A stretch of DNA of 64,000 nt from Rotaria sordida (taxonomy: Eukaryota; Rotifera; Eurotatoria; Philodinida; Philodinidae). The notes beneath the pieces were generated by a model that did not search any database, was not told the DNA's origin, and worked only from the letters and a program-made list of their open reading frames with translations. Position 1 is the first letter of the stretch. Every line of letters starts with the position of its first letter. Location: contig CAJNOL010000165.1 in NCBI GenBank assembly GCA_905250125.1, positions 62,001-126,000 of the forward strand. The letters are read 5' to 3'. Both the position numbers and the translations under genes were made by a program. Positions 11,280 through 24,201 of this stretch are shown in pieces.

Positions 11280-13368
11280 TTATTACAAATCGTCGTAAAC
11301 TTTAGTAATGGTTAGATGCGTTGAGATGTCTTTGTTATTTCTCATCTTGTAACACGCACAATATGATAGATCTATTCCTTTTTCTTTTTTTTTTCTTTTT
11401 CTTTCTTCCTCTCTTTTTATTTGGTACTTTCTTCAGTTTCTTTGTTGGCTGATGATGTGATGTTACTTTTCTTATGATTGAAGCCGACAGTAGTAATGAA
11501 ATCAAATAAGAACAATGATGTTAAATCAAGAGTTCAGATGTCAAATAATGCATGTCTCATATCATATTATTGTAACATAACTTTCATACTGAAAAAGAAA
11601 CTAATAAAAACCACGATCATTTGTTCTATAAATCGATGTGTCGACTCTCTTCAAACGATGTTTCCTTTCAAATAGTATTGCATTATCATTTTGAATATTA
11701 CTATATGTACTTAATTGTTCTTCGTATAAATGAAAATAAAAAACCGATATATTGTACATTCTCATTGAATGCTACTCCTTCCTTCTTTTATTCCAATATA
11801 GCACTATGTACATACTCGAAGAAAATCTAATTATCTGATTTACTTAATGTTTTGTTTTTTACAATCAACTTCTGGTTTTATTGCTTAAGACATATAGATA
11901 CACGGATTAGTAAATAAAGATAAAACTGAGTAATGATGATGAATGAATAAGGAAGAACCGCAGAAAAAGGAAAACAGGAAGAAAATGAACAAATGCTTGT
12001 TGCCTATATTACACATAAGTGAGTGTCTTCCTTGCCAACATCATTCTTATTTTGTATCTTCAATATAAAGTGCATATGTCATCTTTTAATGAGATTCAGT
12101 AGAAACATTCAGTAATTATTTGAACTTTTGATAAATCATTTAAGAAGATTTTTCTTTTTAGAGATTTTATATTTCTATAAACAAAAAGAAAACATTAATG
12201 CATGTTAAAAACCTAGTGTTCATATTCAAATGGATGCATTATCCGATTGGTTTCAAGTCAATACTCTAGCGAATTTCCAAGTGAATAACAATTAGATAAA
12301 ATCGTGCTAAATACGAAGGACAATTGCGCTCGTGCTTTGAAGACTAAACGATAATTATTATGATGGATTGAGTTTTTTTAAATACTATATTTAAAAAAAA
12401 AGTAATCAAATATTATTAGGTATCAATTGAAAGCCTTCAGAAACCATTTTAAGATAAATTTCATATTCCAATAAACAAAAAACAAATGTCAAATAGAGCG
12501 AAATCATATATATATATATATACATTAAGTATATACATTTCTATTTGTATTACTCTTGAGACCAAATATAATTCATTGTCAAAAATCTACACAAAAAAAT
12601 ACAAAATATTTATTCTAGACAGACGACACATAATATAGGTTAATGGCATAGAATTCTTTTGTTAACGTAAAATCGTTTCAAGAAATCTGATAAATGCTTT
12701 TATAAAAGACAACCGGTTTTATTATGCATAGCAATCATTGTAATGATTTTTTACTAAATAAATATTCGACGAGAAAAAAATTATAGAATTAATAAATACT
12801 TTGTCGAATAAAGAGTTTTTCAATTGCGACAATATTCTATTAATCTGCTACATAGTATAATTTTTCTCCTTGAAATTTCATTATTGAAGCTTCATAATTC
12901 TTTTCATCTGGATTTGCATAGTATGGATTATATATGTACATGAAGTACTTAAAAAAAATCTTATGTAATGAATATACTCAACTGATATAGTCATATCAGA
13001 GCTTCGTTATCATTACATATTTCATAAATAATATCTGACTCGATGTACATGTCTTGTTGTATTATCTAATACTTATCCACCAAACAAATCCAAAGTCAAC
13101 TATCCGTCCAGAAAATTTCTGATCCTATCATGGATTAAACTATTCAGTTAAAAAAATCTTCTGATCTATGACAAAATTATATTTGATATTTATTTTATTA
13201 TTGATAATAAAATAAAATTTCTATGACAACATTTATTTCGTTTGTGTTCAAAATTTCTGTTTTGCTACTATTCTCACATTTTATATTAAAAAAAAAAACA
13301 GACAAAAATACAATTTTCATCATGATAATTCTTAATTCTAATCGATGAATAAAAATATTTAAACGAAT
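11280..13368. other. Gene-free AT-rich region
   Basis: Spacer between the peptide gene (start at 11279, minus) and the MARVEL-like gene (start at 13369, plus), so it probably holds two divergent promoters. It contains a T/C-rich tract near 11375-11420 and a TA run near 12508-12523. Open frames at 11478-11830 have no recognisable content. Confidence 0.5.
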
Positions 13369-14311
13369 ATGTCAAATATACAATCAATGAATGTCGATAA
13401 TCAAAATTCAATGTCAACAATTGATAAACAAATAATTGATTCATCAAATCGAAATCATATTGATACAAATAAACATTATATGATTAAAACAACAAATTGG
13501 ACAGAACGAATTAAAAATTATTTTATTACTAATGATGGTCGAATAGTATTAGCTGATTTTTTTTTTACATTATTATGTGTTATTCTTCAACATATTATGG
13601 GTACATGTGAACATTCAATAAGTAATGGTACGACAGTTATTAAATGGTGTGTTTTTACTCCACCATGTATGTAATTGAATTAATTATAATAAAAAAAAAA
13701 AAAAAAAGATTATTATAATTAATCATTAAATTTTAGTCGGAGCTGGTCCACATACAGCTGTTTACTTTTTTGTTCTTTCATGGATAACTTTAGTTTATTG
13801 TATTGAACGTATTTGGATTTATTTAATAACGGATGTACGTACATCGAAAAAACGTGATCTTATTGTACATGGAATAATTGTTATTTTATATTTTATTGCA
13901 TTGGGTTTTAATATTTGGGGTAGATTGAATATTTATAGAAATTTTAAAAAAAGTTTTTTTTTTTTTAGGTTATGTTCTATGTGAAAGTACAAGTCAACTA
14001 AATACATCGAAAACTTTTACACCAGGTGTTTGTCGAGGAGATAGTCAAGCATGGTAAAAAATAAAAAAGTTGATAATTGATTTTTGTATATGAAATATTG
14101 TCTATTTTAGTATTCCATTGATTGCTGGTGTTTTAACATCATGTGCAGCTGCTTGTGCATTTTTTTCTGAACATATAGTTGCTTTAATGAAATGTAAAAT
14201 ATTCAAGATATATTCCTATTAATAAAAATACTTTTTGTTTTTCTTTTTGATTTAGTATTAAGAAATCGTCAAGAATCGAATGGTTCGATATCAAATCGAA
14301 TTTTACTTTAA
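13369..14311 (+). CDS. Four-helix MARVEL-like membrane protein
   Basis: Five exons (13369-13666, 13737-13919, 13969-14053, 14111-14193, 14256-14311) give 234 aa with every codon phase closing. After a polar N-terminus of about 50 residues rich in N, S and D, four membrane helices are evident. They are DGRIVLADFFFTLLCVILQ at about 63-83, then TAVYFFVLSWITLVYCIE at about 107-126, a third from VHGIIVILYFIALGFNIWG, and a fourth, IAGVLTSCAAACAFFSEHIV. A cysteine-containing extracellular loop lies between helices 3 and 4, and the basic tail is short. Size and helix layout match the MARVEL superfamily (synaptophysin, MAL and CMTM-type proteins), which acts in vesicle traffic and membrane apposition. 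The fit rests on topology and on the small-residue-rich fourth helix, not on a diagnostic motif, so the family call is tentative. The gene itself is well supported. Confidence 0.72.
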
Positions 14312-14705
14312 TTCTCATTGATGAATATTTTTTTTTCTTTGTATGTGTTTTCTTTTTCTCGAGAAATAAAATTAATAAATCGAATATGTATTTGTTTGAA
14401 CAATTAATTTAAAATTTGTATTTTATTTGAAAATAATGAAATTTGAAGCATTATTGATGAAATAAAATTTTATATATGAGAAGTCAATTTAATCTAACTT
14501 TTAATATGATTTAATCAATCAGAAAAGCTATTAAAGCTTTTTTGTATGTGTACTTATTCTTCACAAGTAAAATAGTTTTTTATAATAAAAATGTTTTTTT
14601 TTTTGTTCGATGCTAAATATAAAACATTCAAAAATAAATATGTTTGTTTATAACTAGTCGTCAGTTTCTTAATAATTTAATGTTGAAGGAACGTTCTAAA
14701 CTATT

Positions 14706-15130
14706 CAATGGCTTTTCACTTGAGACTATTGTCATTCAATCGATCATGATAAATAATGAAAAATTTTGTTTTAGTTTGGTTTTCTAGTGTTCGCTTGTTG
14801 AATTATGAGTGTTTTACTTGATTTTCGTTCTCTAAGCATAAGATTGTTGAGAATTTGAATGATAGAGTTTAAAGCTGAAATTTTGTTTATCGATAGGCTT
14901 TTTAGTATCTCAAATTGTGAACTACGAAAAACGTATCCGTATCAAGATATTAACTTGTCATAACAACGTGTTTCTTTTGAAAAAATGCGATTCTCTACTC
15001 ATAGGAGAAAATTTGAGTAAAACGTTCATAACTCAATAGGCGAAAGCCGGAAAATGAAAATCAAAACAGACTTTTCCACTACTTATCAAGATCAATCAAA
15101 TGGCAATAATCTCAAGTGAAAAGTGCTTTG
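14706..15130. repeat. Inverted repeat (foldback), diverged
   Basis: The left end at 14706-14751 and right end at 15083-15130 are inverted complements. The block TTTTCACTTGAGA.TATTG near 14713 pairs with CAATAATCTCAAGTGAAAA near 15104. The match weakens inward, but A-rich blocks still pair. It lies about 400 bp beyond the 3' end of the MARVEL-like gene. There is no coding content. The rest of 14312-16440 shows no gene. Confidence 0.65.
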
Positions 15131-16070
15131 ACAGTTGGAAACATTTTCTCATCAGATATTTATATACAATGATGCTCGAAATTGATCATACATCATACAT
15201 CAAATTATAACGACATATTAAGATTAAAAATCCTTGTGACCGAGAAGTTGCATATTTTCTACACTGAAAACCAAGCGAAAATTCTTTAAGTAATTTTTTT
15301 TTTGCAAATCACAGACTGAAAACGAACTGAATCCGAACATATTTTTAAAAAAAATAATCAATCGATGATTGAACGATCATTAATGTGGAAAAAATGTAAT
15401 GCCGTCAGCAAAGAGTAAATAAATTTTTATTGCTTATTTTTATATATTTCATGTAATGCAGTTTTTTCTTTCTACATAGCACTCATACTAATTGTGTTTA
15501 TGACGATGTGCCATAGTAGATAAACTGTGAAAACGGGATTACATTTTGATCAAAATTGCAACACAATCTGTTGAAATCATCTTGAGATAATTAAAAGAAT
15601 AAGGCGACCGACTAGGCTCACCGCTGTACATAAAGTTATCTGTTTATTCTTTTTGTCATATATATAATAGTTCATTGAATAGAATAACATCTGTAATTGA
15701 CGGCGTCTGCCTCTTAATATATTGTAGCATGCATTAATTAACATATGCTTTTCATCAAAATCTACAAGCTTGATTCATTTACCGTAAAACAGTTACACAG
15801 AGAACCTACTGACATATGTTTTAATCAATGATTTTATTATATAGTTTTTTTTACATAAAAGAATTTGATGTCGAATATATCTTTTCTAAATAATGATTTT
15901 ATTTAAAAAGTAAAACATATGAAAGTAAATGAAATAAAAAAGCACACACCAATGAGTCTTTAATCAAATTAATAATAAATGGATGGAGATTAATTATGAA
16001 TGCGAAAGAAAAGAAAAAAAAACAAACCTAATGTCAGAAATAATAAATCAATTCAAAAAAAAAATGACAA

Positions 16071-16348
16071 AGGACTCTGCCGGATTTCATGATCCATCTC
16101 GAACCAGGATGCCATATATATGGTTTTGTAGAGCTCGTTGAGGCGTATCGAATGGTATATAAGAAGACTAGTTTTCATCATACTTTGATGTCCTTAGTGT
16201 TCTAACAGTGGTTATAGGACTTAATGGATATTATATGTATGATGAAAACTAGTCTTCTTATATACCATTCGATGCGCCTCAACGAGCTCTACAAAATCAT
16301 ATATATGGCATCCTGGTTCGCGATGAATCATGAAATCCGGTAGGGTCT
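16071..16348. repeat. Foldback element with long matching arms
   Basis: Arms of about 112 bp (16071-16183 and 16237-16348) flank a 53-nt loop and are nearly perfect complements. The ends read AGGACTCTGCCGGATTTCAT on the left and its slightly altered complement on the right. Inside is the core TTTTGTAGAGCTCG followed by a TCGAATGGTATATAA block, also seen in the foldbacks near 30.0 and 39.4-39.8 kb. It lies about 90 bp beyond the stop codon of the SPFH gene, so it may be transcribed in its 3' UTR. Confidence 0.88.
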
Positions 16349-16440
16349 TTTCACCATTTTTTATAAATGTATACAATTGAAATCATCTAAAATGTTTTGT
16401 TTTCATCACAAATTTCGTTAGGTTTTTTTCTTAGTAATCT

Positions 16441-18668
16441 TTATGCTGCTGCAGGTAACTTTTGTTGTTGTTGTTGTTGTGCTATAGCATGAGAAAAATC
16501 AATTGAATATTTAATATTATCTGATGAATCTTTTAATGTGCGTAAATATTGAAGTGTACTAATATGTTTCGGTTCTTGTATACCTAATGTTGAACACATT
16601 GACGTTAAACCTTCAATACGAGCTATTTCAACACGTTTAAGTGCATCAGCTTTAGCACGTTCACGTTTTAATTGTGCTTGTGCGTCAGAAAAGGCAACAG
16701 ATTGTGTTGCATTATTACGATATTGATTAACTAATATATCAGTTTGTTTTTTAACAAGAGCTTCTTGATTAATATATTCTTCTCGTTCTTTTTCTAAATC
16801 ACGAACTAAACCAAGTAATCGTCGTTCCATAACACGTTCAGGTACATCAATATCTAGATTGAATTAAAATCAAAAGAATATTTTCGCAAGAAAAAAAAAA
16901 AAAGATAAGTCAATTATTTGTATTCTTTTTACCATGTAATTGAAGATATCGTACTTCAGCAAAAAAACCTTTTTCTTCTTTTGTACAATCTTTTTCACGT
17001 GGTTTACAAGCAACAACACATTGTTCATGTATTGGACAGTTTTTACAATTAAGTTTACATTTTGGAATACAACAAGATCCACCTAAATAATTCATATTTG
17101 ATGTTTTTTTTTTATGTAAAAGAAAATAAAATTTTTCTTTACCTAATTGACGTTTAACACCAAGATATATTTCTCGCCAAATTTTTTCTCGATCATTTAT
17201 AAATTCATCTGTATCAAAACGAGAACAAGTCGATATAATAGCTTCTTTAGCATTTGATACAATTATTGGCTCATAATAAATATCATATGCTGTATGAAGT
17301 AATGGAAGATCTTCTTTTATTAAAAAAAATTGAAATGTAATAGTCTACAAACAAAAACAAAAAACAAATTTTATACAAAAACTTTTATATATAACGGATG
17401 TGCCAGAATAAAATAGTCGTTTCTCTAACAATCCCTAGTAGTACTTCGCATTTGATATGACCTGTTATGACTAGAAAAAGTTTAGAAAGATTCCTCTTCA
17501 TGCGCTATCTTGAACTGTTTATGGACAAAGTTGCAGATCAGAATTCGTTTGTTCGATTAGTACCATATTCAAGATACCAAAATTTCTCATGAGAAGTGTC
17601 TCATGGAATGGTTTTCTAGTAAATATTTTCTCAATATTGCGGTCAAAGTTTATTGACATGTCTGATAGATTCACAGTTCAATGTTCTACAAGTGCGTATC
17701 ATAAGTGTTGCTTCATTAAATTCTAAACATGAAAATCATATAAATAATAGTGCGATGCTCCAAATATGTTTAACTTTCATAAATAGAAAATAGTTTGTTG
17801 ACTATGTGTTCATAAAATTTTTCTATCAATACTTGTCGTGTAAATAAATTTAAAAATTAGCGATTTTCAAATTCTCAGAAAAATTTGCATAAGTCGATCA
17901 AAAAAGAGCAATGAGTCACTACAACTCAATTTTCTCTTTTATTTTGAAGAGAAATTCATAGTGCATTGAAGCGAAATGCTAGAATTTGAATAGAACTCTT
18001 TATTCAGATATATTACAAAGTTTTTGAGTGTTTTCAATTTAGTTTTAATAAAATAATATTTGTATCAAAATACTTTATTGAAATGAACTTTACTGTATAT
18101 TATGAGAAAGATCGCACTTAACTATACTCCTAAATGTACTCTGTTGTGTTATTGTATTTTTTACAAAGTTGCTGAATTGTTCAGCAAAAACAACTTATGA
18201 TAAGTTCTTATAGAGAATTGAATTGTAAGGTTTGACGATCAATCTTAATCGCAATATTTATTCCGGCACATCCATTATGTGTATAAATCTTTTTTTTTTT
18301 TATATAATTTACCAAATGAACTTCTAAATTATCAGTTGTAAAAACTGATATACGATTAAAATTTACATTATGTGCTGTAGCTTTAAATTTTTTAAAACTA
18401 AAATATTTCAAGACAAAAATAAATTTGAATAAAAATTTAAAATAAAATATTTTATTTACTGATGATCTGGTCCAACTAAATATCGTCCACCTTCATAAAC
18501 ACGATCAAGTTTAACACGTCCTGTTGAATGTCGACGTAGAAAACCATAATGATAATAATCAAGATATGAAAATGAAATGGGTAAAAGAATAATAAGAAGT
18601 AATATAGCTATTCCACCACCAATTACAGCCCACCAAAACCATGCAGGAAGATTTTCATTATTTGCCAT
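16441..18668 (-). CDS. SPFH/band-7 (prohibitin-like) membrane protein with cysteine-rich insert
   Basis: Five exons (reverse): 18460-18668, 18313-18397, 17143-17344, 16933-17082 and 16441-16853, giving 352 aa. Residues about 8-33 are a single membrane helix (WFWWAVIGGGIAILLLIIL). An SPFH/PHB core follows, in which VFTTDNLEVHLTITFQF is the typical beta-hairpin and REKIWREIYLGVKRQL the following helix. The strand-turn RYLQLHDIDVPERV matches the prohibitin and stomatin pattern. After it comes a long charged coiled coil (about 230-320) and a polyglutamine-containing tail. SPFH proteins form ring-like oligomers that organise membrane microdomains. Between the core helix and the final strand, exon 4 inserts about 30 residues with eight cysteines (around 168-198: CCIPKCKLNCKNC, then two more C-containing turns). 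I know no metazoan SPFH protein with this insert. Intron 2 is 968 bp and carries a TIR element. Subfamily and organelle are not determined. Confidence 0.78.
17391..18278. mobile_element. Non-autonomous element with short terminal inverted repeats, inside SPFH intron 2
   Basis: About 888 bp are bounded by inverted repeats of roughly 22 bp. The left end reads ATAACGGATGTGCCAGAATA, and the right end (18254-18278) is the complement of ATAATGGATGTGCCGGAATA. The interior has no open frame of note and the arms do not continue as a foldback, unlike the other repeats here. This is the layout of a non-autonomous DNA transposon (MITE-like). The target-site duplication is unclear. It accounts for almost all of the unusually long intron. 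Confidence 0.6.
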
Positions 18669-21600
18669 TCTATCTATAAATATATATAAAAAATTTCTAA
18701 TTAATATACAGGTAAATATATATGAATATGCTGTTGTATATCATTTGCTTGGATAAATAAAAGAAAATAAAAGAAAACAGAACATGTAAATATCCTTGAT
18801 TTGATTTACATGGTTTTACTATACTTCACAAAAGAACAGCAATGTGCATATGTGATGAATAAACACGCACATATTACATGGGTAAAATGGATGATTAATT
18901 CATGCATGCTAGTGACCTAACTGACTAATTGGTCTTGCAAGAAACATTATACATAAGTAACCATTTGTTGTTATGGGATTCATGTCAAAGATTGACAAAA
19001 AAAGTTTCAATAGTTGTCACTAGTTATCGAACAAATCTTGTCAAGTAATTTGAAAAAAAATATTAACAGTTATAATATACAATTAAAATTCAATTTTACG
19101 GTATTCTTTTTTTTTTTTTGCTTTTGATTTTACAAAGTTATATTACGCTATTTCAAATACTTTATAGTTAAAAATAAAACTACTTATCAACTTTGACGTC
19201 TTTACACAATTAATCAAATACTATTTATATTCTTTCAATATTGTTTTATTTCTTATAATGAATCTGATTATTCTACACGAAGAATTTCTTTCTGTTTTCC
19301 TATACAAAGTCAAGTGAACGGTTCTAAGTGATATAAAACAAAGCTATTACATAGTCGTTTTCCGTAAGGCACTGAAAAAAATAGAAGAAAAGAACTGCTG
19401 TTTGACAGCAGTAAAAGCAACTCTTCAAATGAAGTAGACAAATCATGGTGAACACAAGTAAAATTTAATGCAGTAATACAACGTTTTATAGCCACTTTTG
19501 ACTATCAGAATGATTGCTCTGGACAACTGTAATTATTAGTATTAAATACAAATCTCTAATCAGATAATACTCTTTAAAAAATGTGTTAGAACACCATTTT
19601 TACGCAAATTTTAGATATTATTATGTTTTCTAAGCAATTCAAAACGTTTAAATAAATTTGTTTCGTGAGATTAGTTAAAATGTTGAATCTGTAATTAATG
19701 TATTTGACGGTCGAGTTTTCTTAAAGTAATTTAAAGTTCTTGATTTTTCGTTTGACATTAATAAGTGACGAAAGTTGTAGAAGAGTATATGATTAACAAG
19801 GTAAATCATATTATTGAAAGAGAAAAATAAGCTTCACTATATAATACAACGAAAAAGTAACTACATTTTGTAAACAAAAAAAAACAAGCTTATTGTTACC
19901 GAACAGACACAATTAACGCGTAACTATCTTGCCATTTTCTCTAATACATCACTTTTCTGCCTATTTATTAGAACTGTATCTGTATATTGTGCATTATAGG
20001 ATATTTTCGATGAATCACATACATAGTAACTTGTTTTTCGATTAGTCAAAGGAAAATTGTATAACATATTCGAAATGATATTTTCTAATTAGATAAGCGA
20101 AAAAAAGATTGAAATAAAAAATCACGTTTTTGTAAGTTATTTTTGCCTGACCTTTGTCGATAATGCATTTCAAGTTTTTATGAATCGTGATCTCTTTAGA
20201 GTCATATAATACATTGTATACTCTGGTTTTAAATAATTTTGATTATTATCGTATCGTATTCCTGAGAAAATATTTCAAGCTGACAAAAAACATGGGTCTA
20301 GTCATTTATAAACACAATTAAAATATTTTTTTTCTTCTCCTATTCTTGTCAATGTTATTTTTTTTTACCTGTATATTAATTCAGTATCTTGTTCGTTATC
20401 GTAATTCGACCAATTAATCATATATTTGTTATATGATAGTGTCATTTTTCTCTTTCTCTCATGTCAATCATTGATTTCATCTTCGCATCTTTTTCATCTC
20501 TATTCACTGCATAATTTGATATATTTTTTTTAGAACTTACTATCAGAAACATTAATCAGTCTAGTTCGATCTGTAAGCTAGAAGGGAAAAAAGTAGCCTG
20601 CTGACAGCTCGAGACTAGATATAGGTTAGCCTTTAAATTTTAATGTTTTTATTAAAATCCTTGATTTTGATTAAGCAACCTTATTATATTTGAAGCGATC
20701 GATCATTATCATTAATCTCAGTTTTATTTACTTTTTTTATGTGAAGTATATTAAAAAAAGTGACATTCGAACCTAGTTTAACATTTAACTCAATAAAATA
20801 CATCTATTAAAATTATTTTAATACTTAATAAATGTTTTCCAATAATGTACCTTGTTACGAATGATAGTAATTCAGCAAAATATTCAATTCAGGAAATCAA
20901 TGTGTAAAAATGTACACTTTTTATGATTTCATTTTTGTCAAAATTTTGAGTTCATCTTACTGAGTATTAACATTCACTTTGTACGAGTCCTATAAATATT
21001 ATGTCTTCAAAAAAGACTGTCCTGTCTCTGCCATTAACACTAACATCCAATATCTCTCTTATGTTTTACATCCACAACCTTGTCTTCATTAATACTTACA
21101 GACTCCGTCTATAACCTACATTTGAATATAAATAACTGGCATCTTCAAATAACCTTTTTTTATGAACTATTTTCTGTGAATACATGAAATCTGTTGTCTA
21201 CAGATACCAATTAATATAAAAACGGTCCTCAATAGAACTTAATTAGTATTCCCAAAAAAACTTATGATCTACTCATTGATATACGATTGAAATATCTTTA
21301 TACAAATAGATATAAACTCATTTATGAAGAAGCAAATTAAAACATCATTCTAGGAATTTTACTTTGAAAACATAATTTTAAAAAAGTAAAAAAAAACAAC
21401 GAGTGTGCTCAGTCAGAAAAATTTTACCTATTTTGATAGCTTTTCTAGGTTTTTAACGCTACAACAATATATTTATAGAATTCACAGAAAGGTATTTTAA
21501 ATTGCTTCTCCATCAATAAATCATATCTATTTGTGTACAAGTGAAGATGTAATGAATGCGATGGATTCGTCCGGATAATATTCTTAAGTATTAATATAAA

Positions 21601-21812
21601 TTTTCTATACGTCTTTTTTTCATTTTTTTTCAGTTGGCTGAGTTTTTTTTTCATTGAAGAAAAGAAAATTATAGTCGGTAATTGACGTCACATCTTACCT
21701 TAACATACTTACAGAACGGTGAAATATGTTCGTACAATCAGCGTGATGCTGCAAAAAATAATTATATATAAATATAAAAGAGAATAGTGAAGAAAGAAAG
21801 CAGAAAAAGAAA
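18669..21812. other. Gene-free AT-rich region
   Basis: Spacer between divergently transcribed SPFH (minus) and AIFM2-like (plus) genes. I see no exon on either strand and no clear inverted repeat. T-tracts and short A/T runs are common. The proximal promoter of the AIFM2-like gene presumably lies in about 21660-21812. Confidence 0.45.
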
Positions 21813-24161
21813 ATGGGCATTAGTGGATCTCAAGAAAACAGCGAAAAAAAGCCTGTTGTGCTTATCGTTGGTGGTGGTTATGGTGGTATTCAATGTGCTA
21901 AATTGTTAGATAAAAATGGTCAATTCTTTGTTATACTTATTGATCGAAAATCTTATTTTCTTCACAATGTTGCAGCATTACGTGCTTCAGTAGAACAGGA
22001 TTTTGCTCGAAAAATTATTACTCCATACGATCGATTGCTTACTCATGGTTTGTATATTTTAATTCATAGTCTAAGGTTTAAACATAGATTATTTCAACAA
22101 AATAGATATGACCTTAAGAAAGAATTTTCTAAGAAGAAGAAAATAGTCTTTATAGTTTTGTATTGATCTTCTAAGCTATATAAAAAAAAAATGTTATATA
22201 TGGTTTTTAAAGTCTTATGAAAACTTCTAGCTTCTTTCGATCGACTTTAAACGGTGATTTATAATATACTAATAGTCCTTACAATGAGCTTTAAAAACTA
22301 GCATAACTTTTTTTAATCAAAAGAAGAAAGTTGGTTTTTTTTATGCGATTTTTTGCGACATCCTCTAACTGAGGAATATGAACTTGTATTGAATAGAAAC
22401 TTTATAGGTTTATAACACGAAAGTTAATTTCATATAGATTTCAATTATGTTGAATTGATTGCGCATATTTGAAGGATGTAAATAGAATAGAGACCTCTCC
22501 CTCACCGGCATCTACATATAAGGACGTATGACTACAACATTGGCATGATATGTATTCCTTATAATATATACGTTATTTTCTCAAAATTAGTTTTTTCGAG
22601 TTTACTGTTTACGCAAACAAACTTTTCTTAATAACAACTCAATATAAAAATGGTAATTTTTTTTTTACACAGCAGATAGTTAGAGTTAGATTGTAATAGA
22701 ATCTGATTTTTGAATTTCATTTTTTTGATCATACGTTTGAGAATTTTTTGAAAAAAATGTTATTTTTAGAGAACACCCAAAAGGAAATTTGAAAATCAGA
22801 CTTAGCCCTAAGTGTACTCTCTACAATTTAAAAAACGCTCTGACATATTAGCTCGTATCCTCATTTTGAAAACCTTAGGCATTTTTTGAATGAAAAATAA
22901 AAAAGTTTATTTGTGAGGAAATCTCCTTAAGAATAAGAGTGAATTCCTATATTTTCATAAAAAGAAATACATACTTATAATAAAAATCAATCTTTTGAAA
23001 TATTTATAAAAAATTTCAATTTATAGGTTGTGTTGTACAAGCTGAAGTAATATCAATTTCAAATGATAGTATACAAGTTCATGGACGAAATGAACCAATT
23101 TATTTCGATTATTTAATTATAGCTACTGGTTCATCGTATGCTTTTCCTGGTAAAATAGCTGAAACTGATATAACAAAAGCTATAGATCTTTATAATAATA
23201 TTCAAGAAAAAATTAAACAATCTCAACAAATATTAATTATTGGTGGTGGTGCAGTTGGAGTTGAATTAGCTGGTGAAATAGCTACTGACTTTCCTAATAA
23301 AGATGTTACACTTGTACATAGTCAAAAAACATTATTACAACCAAAAATATTTAAAGAAAAACTTTATATAAATTTACAAGAACAACTTGAAAAACTTAAT
23401 GTTAAAATAATATTAAATGATCGAATTCAATTACCAGATAATCAACATGTAAATTATATTGAAGGAAAACATACATATATAACACAAAATTCTCAAATAA
23501 ATATTACAGCTGATTTAACATTTTTCTGTACAGGTGCACGTGTTAATAATAGAAGTTTATTAAATAGTCCTTTAAAATCAAAAATAAATCCTCAAACGGG
23601 TCGAATTATTGTTAATAATTATTTACAAGTTGATGGTTATGACAATATTTTTGCTATTGGTGATATAAGTGATAAAGAAGATAAATTTGCATTTTTAGCT
23701 AATTATCAAGCAGAATATGTTGCTAAAATAATTCCATTGATTGAAAATAAAAAACTTTATCCAAAAGAATATGAAGTTCATGTAAATCCAACTATTTTAT
23801 TATCTATTGGTCGAAATGGAGGTGTTGGACAATTACCAAATAAGAATGGAATGATTATTGGTTAGTTTGAAAAATAAAAAAACAAACATAAACCAAAAAA
23901 ATTTTTATATAATTTAATTTTGTTTTTTTCTTATTTATAGGTAAATTAATTTCAAAATATTTGAAATCAAAAGATATGTTTGCATCACGTTATCGATTAG
24001 CAATGAATTATTGTTGTCAAAATCAATCAGAAAATCAATCAGCTTATTTAAATAGACTTGATTCAGTTCGATCAGTATTATCTTTTACTGAACAAGATGC
24101 TCAAGATTTACTTAGAGGTTTACCAGCTAAAGAACTTGAACTTGATCAAGATTTTATTTAA
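21813..24161 (+). CDS. AIFM2: Ferroptosis suppressor protein 1 / AIFM2-like FAD oxidoreductase
   Basis: Three exons (21813-22047, 23027-23860, 23941-24161) give 429 aa. It belongs to the FSP1/AIFM2 branch of pyridine nucleotide-disulfide oxidoreductases, which use NAD(P)H to reduce quinones at membranes. The protein starts MGISGSQ, an N-myristoylation consensus like that of the vertebrate protein, so the start is well supported. The FAD-binding VLIVGGGYGG is at residues 17-25. The family hallmark HNVAALRASVE follows at about 51-61, ATGS at 111-114, the NAD-binding IIGGGAVGVELAGE near 147-160, and the second FAD motif NIFAIGDISD near 285. Length is slightly above the usual 370-375 residues because of a C-terminal extension (about 360-429). 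Intron 1 is 979 bp, in contrast to the 80-bp intron 2. The gene is convergent with MAT2B; the two stop codons are only about 40 bp apart. Confidence 0.93.
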
Positions 24162-24201
24162 AAATTTCTTTTATTAGTGTTTTTTTTTTATTACTTTCAA
24201 A

